Shown here: positions 18,656 to 25,751 of the stretch, piece after piece
How the letters are laid out: each line of letters opens with the position of its first letter
How positions within the stretch are numbered: position 1 is the stretch's first letter
Assembly: GCA_026390735.1 (NCBI GenBank)
Contig: JAPLFJ010000008.1
Span: 1-64,000, forward strand
Source: Ignavibacteriota bacterium
GTDB lineage: Bacteria > Bacteroidota > Ignavibacteria > Tepidaquicellales > Tepidaquicellaceae
Reading direction: 5' to 3'
Length of the DNA stretch: 64,000 bases
Made by a program: the position numbers and the translations under genes
The notes under the pieces: generated by a model
Seen by the model: the letters and a program-made list of their open reading frames with translations, nothing else
Databases searched by the model: none
Told to the model about the DNA's origin: nothing

Positions 18656-21600
18656 ATGAAAAAGTCAATTTTCATGTTTTTAGTAACGGTAATGTTTGCC
18701 GTAATGTTTGTGCAGACAGGAAGAGCACAGACCACTGTTACAATCGGTAGTGGAACAAGCCCACAGCAATTTCCTTTTAGGGTTTATTTTGATTATACAC
18801 GATCAGCTGCGATATATACAAGTGCTGAGATAGGTAATTCAGGAAGTATTACTCATCTTGGATGGAATGTTTCTACAGCGAGTGCAGTAAGTATCCCGGT
18901 AAAAATTTATTTAAAAACGACATCATCATCAACTTTAACAGCTGGTGACTGGACTACCTTAATAAGCGGTGCAACACTGGTATATGATGCTACCAGGCAA
19001 TTTTCGTCAACAGGATGGAATACTATTGATATAAGTGATTTCAGTTATACAAGTAATAATCTTATGGTCTTATGTGAAGCTAATATTGGTAGTGCTGTTG
19101 GTGGTGGTCCAGAATTCTATTATTCAAGTGCTGCGAATATGCACGAATATTATGAACAGGATAATGTACCTCCGACCTCAGGAACTATAAATTCTAACAG
19201 ACCAAATATACAGTTAACTTTATCCACACAGAAATATCCTTTTAGTGTTTATTTTGGTTATACACGATCAGCTGCGATATATACAAGTGCTGAGATAGCT
19301 AATTCAGGAAGTATTACTCACCTTGGATGGTATGTTTCTACAGCGAGTGCAGTAAGTATCCCGGTAAAAATTTATTTAAAAACGACATCATCATCAACTT
19401 TAACAGCTGATTCCTGGGCTAACTTAATAAGCGGTGCAACACTGGTATATGATGCTACCAGGCAATTTTCGTCAACAGGATGGAATACTATTGATATAAG
19501 TGATTTCAGTTATACAAGTAATAATCTTATGGTCTTATGTGAAGCTAATTATGGTGGTGGTGGTGTTGGTCTTGGTCCAGAATTCTATTATTCAAGTGCT
19601 GCGAATATGCACGAATATTATCAACAGGATGACTCACCTCCGACCTCTTTAGGAACTATAAATTCTAACAGACCAAATATACAGTTCACTATAACTCCCT
19701 CTGTCGCTCCCTCTGGAAGCGGAACACAGGCAGATCCGTACCTCATTGCAACATTGGGTAATCTTTACTGGGTCACTCAAAATTCTTCATCCTGGGCATA
19801 CGGTAAATACTTTAAGCAAACTGCTAACATAGATGCAAGTGCAACAAGTACCTGGGATTCAGGTGCCGGACTTTCTCCCATAGGAAATTCAACAACCAAA
19901 TTTGATGCGTTCTATGACGGACAAAATTTCACTATAACCGGTTTATACATTAATAGACCCTCTACATCGAATGTTGGCTTGTTTGGGTGGTCAAACGGGG
20001 CAACAATTCAAAACCTGAAGTTAGTCAATGCAACAGTTACAGGCGGAATGTCTACCGGGAGTTTAATTGGCTCGGCATCCTCCTATTATTTACAAACACC
20101 TCCTTATTCAAATATTAGTTCCACAATCAGCAACTGTTCTACAACAAATTGCAATGTTAATTCAAATAACGCAAACGTAGGAGGATTAATCGGTTTTGCA
20201 TCAGGTTATACATCTACAACACTCGCCATCATCAGTTATTGTTATTCTACCGGCACAGTAACGGGGACAACATCAGGTGCCTCAATGTATGGCGGTCTGA
20301 TAGGTAGTATTCAGTATTATGGCAAAGTTCAAAACTGTTACAGCACCTGCACTGTTAATGCTGCAAATCAGCAGGCAGGCGGATTTATTGGATCATTTTC
20401 TTATAATCCCTGTACTCCCATTTCAGTTTTAAGGGATTGCTATTCTACGGGAAACGTAACGGGCGGTAATTACAGCGGTGGTTTTGTTGGAAATAATGGA
20501 GGGTACGGAATAATTAAAAATTGCTATAGTACAGGAAGTGTAACTCCTAATCCTGGTAACAGTGTGGTAGGTGGATTTTGTGGTCAAAATTCCGGAACAA
20601 TAACCGATTGCTTCTGGAATACTACTACTTCAGGTAAGGCAACAAGTAATGGTGGGACAGGGAAAACAACAGCAGAACTCAAAACTCAGGCAACATTCAC
20701 AAACTGGGATTTCTCGGCTATCTGGGGAATAAGCGGGGCAATCAACAGCGGTTATCCATACCTTAGTTTTAATCCGAACTTCTGGACTGGTTCATCAAGT
20801 TCTGACTGGAATGTTGGTGGAAACTGGAGCAAAAACACAATACCAAACGGAAGTGATAATGTCATAATACCAAACGTCACTAATAAACCTGTTATATATA
20901 CAACTGGTTCAGCTGCAAGTATAGTTATTTTTGCAAATTCATCACTTACTGTATCTGGTACACTTATTCTTGCCTCTGCACTCGACAATACAGGTACATT
21001 TACTTCCTCTTCTTCAAGCACAGTAACTTTTAATGGTTCTTTACCTCAGAACACAGATGGATTTGGAACAATATACAATCTTACAATAGACAATTCTGCA
21101 GGTGTTACAATAAATTCAGGAACTACAACAATTGTGACAAATTCATTAACAATTAATTCAGGGAAATCACTTACCGTAAACGGAATACTACAACTAAAGG
21201 GAAGTATTTCAAACAGCGGAACACTGACCACAACGAACGCTGAAATATGGTTTAATGGTTCTTCAGCGCAAACCACTTCCGGTTTAACTGGTACAGTAAA
21301 TAATCTGTATATCAGTAATACATCAGGGGTTACACTTTCCGCAGGTTTGAACATTACATCTCTTTTGTATTTACAGTTTGGACTTTTAACGCTGGGCTCG
21401 AATAATCTAACTATCGGCGGCGCTGCAACTATCGGCGGTTCGCTAGGTGCATCAAAAATGGTAGTAGCAACAGGGACGGGCGAACTAAGAAAAACATTTA
21501 CGGCAGCAGGTTCTTTTATGTTCCCCGTCGGGGATAATACGGGAACTGCTGAATATTCACCTGTTACTTTGAATTTTACAAGCGGAACTTTTTCATCTGC

Positions 21601-22465
21601 CTATGCAGGTGTTAAACTTGTAAATACTAAACATAGTAATAACAGCAGTGCAACTTATTATCTTAATCGGTACTGGACTGTGGCTTCAAGCGGTATTTCG
21701 GGATTCTCCTGTGCAGTTGACTTAACATATTTACCTGCTGATGTTATAGGTGGTGTTGAGTCAAACATCTGGGCAGGAAAGTACAATGGCACAACCTGGA
21801 CGCTTTTAAATCAGGCAAATACCGGCACACATACATTGAGCGGAACGGTAACGGGATTCAGTGATTTTACGGGTGGTCAACAGGGAGTGCTTCCGGTATC
21901 ATTGTCCTCATTTACTTCTTTCGTGAATGTCAGGGATGTGAAACTGAACTGGGTAACGGATGCGGAAGTGAATAATGAGGGTTTCTTTATAGAAAAATCA
22001 GAATTCAGAAATCAGAATTCAGAATGGAGAGAAATAGGATATGTAAAAGGAAAGGGAACGACAAATGAGCAGACATCATACACATTCAGTGATACAAAAC
22101 TTTCGACAGGGAAATATAAATACAGACTGAAGCAGATAGATAACAACGGGAACTTTGAATACCATAATCTAAGTGGTGAAGTGGAAGTGGGTGTGCCGAC
22201 GAAGTATGAGATGAGCCAGAACTATCCGAATCCGTTTAATCCGATGACGAAGATTGATTTCCAACTTCCAATGGACGGGAAAGTATCGCTGAAGATTTAT
22301 GATATTACGGGTAGAGAGATGGCAACACTTGTGAATAATGAGTTTAAGAAGGCGGATTATTATACGGTGATGTTTAACGGGAGTAATTTGTCGAGCGGGG
22401 TTTATTTTTACAGGATAACGGCGGATAAGTATGTGATGACGAAGAAAATGGTGCTTCTTAAATGA
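18656..22465 (+). CDS. T9SS-secreted protein with duplicated N-terminal domain and GLUG repeats
   Basis: A 1269-aa secreted protein. After the signal peptide (~1-24, ending GRAQ) come two near-identical ~155-aa beta domains (~40-190 and ~195-345, each with YTRSAAIYTSAEI and SSTGWNTIDISDFSY). A GLUG-repeat region follows (~430-680; repeated NCYSTGxV...GGLIG/GGFIG units), then a FWTGSSSSDWNVGGNW beta domain (~709-935), a TGELRKTF...FPVGDN region, a VLPVSLSSFT Ig-like domain (~1078) and a type A sorting domain (~1183-1269). GLUG repeats occur in bacterial surface and adhesin proteins. The start is fixed by TATAAGGGATATACA directly upstream. The role is probably adhesion or matrix; no enzyme motif is seen. 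Confidence 0.9.
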   Translation: MKKSIFMFLVTVMFAVMFVQTGRAQTTVTIGSGTSPQQFPFRVYFDYTRSAAIYTSAEIGNSGSITHLGWNVSTASAVSIPVKIYLKTTSSSTLTAGDWTTLISGATLVYDATRQFSSTGWNTIDISDFSYTSNNLMVLCEANIGSAVGGGPEFYYSSAANMHEYYEQDNVPPTSGTINSNRPNIQLTLSTQKYPFSVYFGYTRSAAIYTSAEIANSGSITHLGWYVSTASAVSIPVKIYLKTTSSSTLTADSWANLISGATLVYDATRQFSSTGWNTIDISDFSYTSNNLMVLCEANYGGGGVGLGPEFYYSSAANMHEYYQQDDSPPTSLGTINSNRPNIQFTITPSVAPSGSGTQADPYLIATLGNLYWVTQNSSSWAYGKYFKQTANIDASATSTWDSGAGLSPIGNSTTKFDAFYDGQNFTITGLYINRPSTSNVGLFGWSNGATIQNLKLVNATVTGGMSTGSLIGSASSYYLQTPPYSNISSTISNCSTTNCNVNSNNANVGGLIGFASGYTSTTLAIISYCYSTGTVTGTTSGASMYGGLIGSIQYYGKVQNCYSTCTVNAANQQAGGFIGSFSYNPCTPISVLRDCYSTGNVTGGNYSGGFVGNNGGYGIIKNCYSTGSVTPNPGNSVVGGFCGQNSGTITDCFWNTTTSGKATSNGGTGKTTAELKTQATFTNWDFSAIWGISGAINSGYPYLSFNPNFWTGSSSSDWNVGGNWSKNTIPNGSDNVIIPNVTNKPVIYTTGSAASIVIFANSSLTVSGTLILASALDNTGTFTSSSSSTVTFNGSLPQNTDGFGTIYNLTIDNSAGVTINSGTTTIVTNSLTINSGKSLTVNGILQLKGSISNSGTLTTTNAEIWFNGSSAQTTSGLTGTVNNLYISNTSGVTLSAGLNITSLLYLQFGLLTLGSNNLTIGGAATIGGSLGASKMVVATGTGELRKTFTAAGSFMFPVGDNTGTAEYSPVTLNFTSGTFSSAYAGVKLVNTKHSNNSSATYYLNRYWTVASSGISGFSCAVDLTYLPADVIGGVESNIWAGKYNGTTWTLLNQANTGTHTLSGTVTGFSDFTGGQQGVLPVSLSSFTSFVNVRDVKLNWVTDAEVNNEGFFIEKSEFRNQNSEWREIGYVKGKGTTNEQTSYTFSDTKLSTGKYKYRLKQIDNNGNFEYHNLSGEVEVGVPTKYEMSQNYPNPFNPMTKIDFQLPMDGKVSLKIYDITGREMATLVNNEFKKADYYTVMFNGSNLSSGVYFYRITADKYVMTKKMVLLK
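18770..19687 (+). repeat. Recent 465-bp direct duplication inside the cargo gene
   Basis: Roughly 18770-19217 and 19235-19687 are nearly identical DNA offset by 465 bp (155 codons). Long shared runs include the codons for STASAVSIPVKIYLK and for SSTGWNTIDISDFSYTSNN. Differences cluster in a Gly-rich insertion near 19553-19575 and a few substitutions. Confidence 0.9.
22000..22034 (+). repeat. Five heptamer repeats inside the coding sequence
   Basis: AGAATTC, AGAAATC, AGAATTC, AGAATGG, AGAGAAA encode the linker EFRNQNSEWREI before GYVKGKGTTNEQT. This is the same site as the arrays at 4416 and 17624. Confidence 0.75.
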
Positions 22466-22480
22466 TGAATTATGAATGAT

Positions 22481-22595
22481 GAATTCTGAAAAGAATGGGA
22501 CGCGGATGACGCTGAAAGAGCGGATAAGAACGGATAGAGATTTTTTAGGCAGAAAGAAGAGAAGAACTTTAGACACGAATTAACACGAAGAGAGG
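22481..22595. repeat. Intergenic repeat block (GCGGATGACGC family)
   Basis: Nearly the same ordered block as at 4887-5012: GACGCGGATGACGCTGAAAG, AGCGGATAAGAACGGATAGA, GATTTTTTAGGCAGAAAGA, then ACACGAATTAACACGAAGAG. Confidence 0.75.
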
Positions 22596-22694
22596 GAAAG
22601 AAGAGATTTTACCACGAGAGCGCATCCGCCGCGGCGGACACACAGAGAAGAGCTTTTTTTAGGGTTAGAGAAGAGATGAGGAAGTAAGAAGTAA

Positions 22695-22730
22695 GGAAAT
22701 GGTGCTTCTTAAATGATGAATTATGAATTA
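22695..22730 (+). pseudogene. Orphan copy of a cargo-gene 3' end
   Basis: The bases GAAATGGTGCTTCTTAAATG and the following ATGAATTATGAAT repeat the end of the 1269-aa gene (codons KMVLLK and stop, 22446-22477) with no coding sequence in front. It leads into another copy of the GCGGATGACGC block. It reads as the remnant left by duplication or recombination of a sorting-domain cassette. Confidence 0.65.
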
Positions 22731-23035
22731 TGAAAAGATTGGAACGCGGATGACGCTGAAAGAGCGGATAAGAACGGATAGAGATTTTTTAGGCAGAAAG
22801 ATGAGAAGAGATTTTTTAGGGTTAGAGATTGAAAAGAAGTAGGGAGTAAGTAGTAAGGAGTGATCCGCCCAATCCACCCAACAAGACGGCGGATCTTCGG
22901 CGAAAGACAGAGCAGAAAAAATTGGAACGCGGATGACGCGGGAAGAAAGGATAAGAACGGATAAAGATTTTTTAGGCAGAAAGATGAGAAGAGATTATTT
23001 AGGGTTAGAGATTGAAAAGAAGTAGGGAGTAAGAA
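22731..23035. repeat. ~180-bp direct duplication of spacer DNA
   Basis: About 22731-22850 and 22911-23030 are two copies of one block: TTGGAACGCGGATGACGC, GGATAAGAACGGATA, GATTTTTTAGGCAGAAAGAT, GATT(T/A)TTTAGGGTTAGAG, then GAAAAGAAGTAGGGAGTAAG. Between them lie AGTA-type heptamers (22839-22863) and a GATCCGCC...GGCGGATC inverted pair (22861-22895). Confidence 0.8.
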
Positions 23036-23096
23036 AGTGAGTTATGAAGAGACAGTGATTAAAAGAAAAATGAGATTTGATAATTGAAAAATTTGA

Positions 23097-23158
23097 AAAA
23101 GCTATCCCTTATAGCAAATGAAGCGGGGGTGGAGACTGAGGATTCTCCGCCCTGCTTT
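23097..23158 (+). promoter_or_regulatory. Two-hairpin leader element, copy 4
   Basis: Hairpin 1 is 23101-23115 and hairpin 2 is 23121-23156. TATAAGGGAT (23171-23180) follows closely and is complementary to ten bases of hairpin 1. It sits 14 nt before the ATG of a 56-codon open frame. No large cargo gene follows this copy. Confidence 0.6.
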
Positions 23159-23194
23159 GAAATATGGAAGTATAAGGGATTTAAAATATAACTG

Positions 23195-23365
23195 ATGAAT
23201 AAAGAGAATGTGTATAAAACTTATGGATGGAACCCGGGAGATGGAGACTATTCGGTTAAGAAAGAATTAAAGAGGAAAGACAATCCGAAAAAAGATAATA
23301 AAAATATTGTCGTTAAAATTAATGTATTCATAAAAGGATTAGCGCATAAAATATTTATAAAGTAA
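23195..23365 (+). CDS. Small 56-aa basic protein behind leader copy 4
   Basis: An open frame MNKENVYKTYGWNPGDGDY... ending in FIKGLAHKIFIK, 56 aa, very rich in Lys and Asn, with no signal peptide, no Cys and no recognised motif. Support comes from its position: TATAAGGGAT lies at ribosome-binding distance and the two-hairpin leader precedes it, as for two cargo genes. A strong hairpin terminator follows 90 bp downstream. It could also be the degenerate remnant of a larger gene. The function is unknown. Confidence 0.5.
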   Translation: MNKENVYKTYGWNPGDGDYSVKKELKRKDNPKKDNKNIVVKINVFIKGLAHKIFIK

Positions 23366-23452
23366 TTGATGTTAATCTTTGTTGCAGGAATATTGTAAAA
23401 TTAACATATAATCCGGGAAATAATTTTCTACCCTGAAACTTAAACCGGGTTG

Positions 23453-23485
23453 AAATGTCCGCCAGAAAGAATGGCGGACATTTTG
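23453..23485 (+). terminator. Intrinsic terminator
   Basis: AAATGTCCGCC - 9-nt loop - GGCGGACATTTT: an 11-bp stem ending in a T run. It would end transcription of the small 56-aa frame. Confidence 0.75.
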
Positions 23486-23534
23486 TATTTATAGATACCC
23501 GATGAAATCATTCGGGAATGAAAATTATCGTATT

Positions 23535-25013
23535 TTATTTCGAGTAGGGGAGGTATACTGTGAATGTGGAGCCTTTTCCGTATTCGGATTCGACTTCTAC
23601 TTTACCTGAGTATGATTCTGCTATGCGCTTGACTATAGAGAGTCCCAGACCTGTTCCGCTGATGCTTCTCGTGTGTTCGTTCTTAATCCTGTAGAATTCG
23701 GAGAAGAGTCTTGCTTTGTCTTCGGGTTTCATACCAATACCTGTGTCAGATATTTTTGTTACGATGAAATTGCCTGATGTGGATACATCGATGTTTATTG
23801 TTCCTTTATCCTTATTGTACTTGATTGAGTTTCCGATTATGTTTGTGAACAATCTTGTGATTTCATTATTGTCTGCCTTGATAAGCGGAAGGTCTTCCTG
23901 ATATCTGGATGTAACGGTGACACCTTTCTTTTTGAGTTCGAGTTCGAGGAAGTCAACTGTGCTTTTCACTATACCGCCTACACTGAGTTCTTTAAGTTCA
24001 CGTGACTTTGTTTTCATTTCCATTCTGGATATGTCGAGTAAGTCGTTGACCATTTCAAGAAGTCCCTGAAGTCTGTTCTTTGAACGTGACATATAATCTT
24101 TCTGCTGTTCAGGTGTAATCTGTAAGCTCGGGTCGAGTATAATGTTAAGGAATCCGAGTACTGCTGCCATAGGCGTTTTAAGTTCGTGTGCAACCATAGA
24201 AACGAATTGCGACTTAACGTATTCGACTTTCTTCATTTCGGTGATGTTCCTTATTACGGTAACGACACCTGCGAGAGAGCCGTCAGGGTGGGGAACAGGG
24301 GAGCATTTAATTTCTACAACAAGTTCTCTGTCGGGTTTAAGTTCAACTTCTGCCGAGTTTGTTTTATTCTCGAATGCTTCTTTGCCGAGAAAGTGTTTCA
24401 GAAGTTCGCTGATTTTCGGAGGAAGAATACCGAGTATTTTTTCACCTATAATTATTTCATTCAGTTCAAGGTATTTAACTGCTGCAGGGTTGTACAGAAC
24501 GAGTTCGCCTTCTTTGTTAACGACGAATACGCCGTCTGCGAGTGAGTTAACGATGGTATTCAAACGTGACTTTTCGAATGCGAGTTCAAGAAGCCGTTCT
24601 TCACGTTCTTTCTTTAATCTTTCTGCTTCGATTATTAACAATCTTCTTTCATAACCTGCACGAAGGTTTCGTAAAAGTTCGTCAGGCGTGAAAGGTTTTG
24701 GTATATAAGTAAATGCACCGAGTTTAGTTGCTTCGATTGCAGTATCGTAACTTGCGTAGGCAGTTGCGATGAAGCAGACTGTATTCGGGCGTGCTTTTTT
24801 AATTGCTTTTAATACTGATATGCCGTCGATGTCAGGCATTTTAAGGTCGAGGATAGCAAGGTCGTAATCGTTTTCAGTACCCATTTTAATTCCGAGCATT
24901 CCGCAGTCAGCAGTATCTACTTCATAGTTTTCGCTCTGCAAAAGTCTCTGAGTACCAATGCGTAATCCTTTTTCATCATCAACAATAAGAACTTTGGGTT
25001 TAGTATCTTCCAC
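23535..25013 (-). CDS. Receiver-PAS-histidine kinase hybrid
   Basis: A 492-aa soluble signalling protein. Residues 1-120 are a CheY-like receiver (acidic pair D12/D13, phospho-acceptor D56, K106). A short coiled linker follows, then a PAS domain (~150-260, GVFVVNKEGELVLYNPAA), a HisKA dimerisation domain with H276 in MVAHELKTPM, and a HATPase_c domain (NxxxN-type IIGNSIKY, DTGIGM, GTGLGLSIV). There is no membrane segment, so the signal is cytoplasmic or arrives by phosphotransfer to the receiver. It lies 294 bp downstream of the hydrogenase-linked receiver on the same strand. It may belong to that signalling set (inference). Confidence 0.92.
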   Translation of the reverse strand: MEDTKPKVLIVDDEKGLRIGTQRLLQSENYEVDTADCGMLGIKMGTENDYDLAILDLKMPDIDGISVLKAIKKARPNTVCFIATAYASYDTAIEATKLGAFTYIPKPFTPDELLRNLRAGYERRLLIIEAERLKKEREERLLELAFEKSRLNTIVNSLADGVFVVNKEGELVLYNPAAVKYLELNEIIIGEKILGILPPKISELLKHFLGKEAFENKTNSAEVELKPDRELVVEIKCSPVPHPDGSLAGVVTVIRNITEMKKVEYVKSQFVSMVAHELKTPMAAVLGFLNIILDPSLQITPEQQKDYMSRSKNRLQGLLEMVNDLLDISRMEMKTKSRELKELSVGGIVKSTVDFLELELKKKGVTVTSRYQEDLPLIKADNNEITRLFTNIIGNSIKYNKDKGTINIDVSTSGNFIVTKISDTGIGMKPEDKARLFSEFYRIKNEHTRSISGTGLGLSIVKRIAESYSGKVEVESEYGKGSTFTVYLPYSK

Positions 25014-25307
25014 GTTGTTTATTAGATTTAATCATATTTTATTTAAACAAATATTAAAGAAATAGTATCACAGAGACCACAGAGAAATATCACAGAGAAC
25101 ACAGAGAATATAACTTTCCCCGCCGCAAGCAACGGAGTAACTTCTTAATAAATATGTCATCCCTACGGGACTTTAAGGTTTATAAATATTTTCCTATTGT
25201 TATGTCATCCCTACGGGACTTTACAAATTATCACAGAGACCACAGAAGTTAAAAAAATATTAATCAATATCTGTTGCTTTATATCTGTATCTGTTACTTT
25301 ATATCTG
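25014..25307. repeat. Spacer with CACAGAGA and TCATCCCTACGGGA repeats
   Basis: Holds CACAGAGAC/CACAGAGAA units (25070-25107, again 25235-25250). Two identical 23-bp copies containing TGTCATCCCTACGGGACTTT lie at 25153-25175 and 25201-25223. Three ATCTGTTRCTTTAT-like units (25269-25313) reach into the end of the next gene. No gene is evident. Confidence 0.7.
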
Positions 25308-25718
25308 TTACTTCCCGTATTTTTCGAGACACTCTTCAAGTTTGTTTGAGAGTTCATCTATGTTGATTGGTTTGTTAAACCATGCATCACAGTTAATCCA
25401 TTCCTGTTCCTCGCTTGAAGAAACGCCGAACTTCATACCTGTAACATAAGTTGCTGATGTCAGCAGGAACACAGGAATAGTTTTCCCGTAAGCATCCCTT
25501 TTAATCTTATGTGCTAGAACAAAACCGGAATCGTGTTCTTCCATTATTAAGTCGAGTACTGCAGCATCGGGTTTTTCCTTCTGGAAAGTATCCCATGCAT
25601 CTTTAACGTTTTCTGCCGTTACCACTTCGTAACCTTTTGATTCGAGCAGCATCTTGTTCTGTTCGATAAGATCAACATCGTCATCAACCAGCAGGACTTT
25701 CTTTTTTACTTCTGACAT
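25308..25718 (-). CDS. Single-domain response regulator next to hydrogenase-like kinase
   Basis: A 136-aa receiver domain with acidic D12-D14, phospho-acceptor D56 (VLDLIME) and the conserved Lys in WFNKPI. There is no output domain. It starts 33 bp after the hydrogenase-like histidine kinase and is probably co-transcribed, so that kinase is the likely phosphodonor (inference). The loop SSSEEQEWINCDAW is longer than usual. Its last codons and TAA stop fall in a short tandem repeat (AAGTAACAGATAT-type). The receiver at 32412 shares its general style but is no close copy. Confidence 0.9.
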   Translation of the reverse strand: MSEVKKKVLLVDDDVDLIEQNKMLLESKGYEVVTAENVKDAWDTFQKEKPDAAVLDLIMEEHDSGFVLAHKIKRDAYGKTIPVFLLTSATYVTGMKFGVSSSEEQEWINCDAWFNKPINIDELSNKLEECLEKYGK

Positions 25719-25751
25719 GAATTCTCCTTTGAATTATATACTTTAATTAAT

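Noticed and set aside
23498-23516. CCCGATGA...TCATTCGGG hairpin as terminator of the receiver-PAS-kinase
   Set aside because: Stem has a bulge and no T run follows on the minus strand; not called.
25153-25223. Two spaced identical repeats as a mini-CRISPR
   Set aside because: Only two copies, a 25-bp gap, no cas genes, and CACAGAGA junk around.
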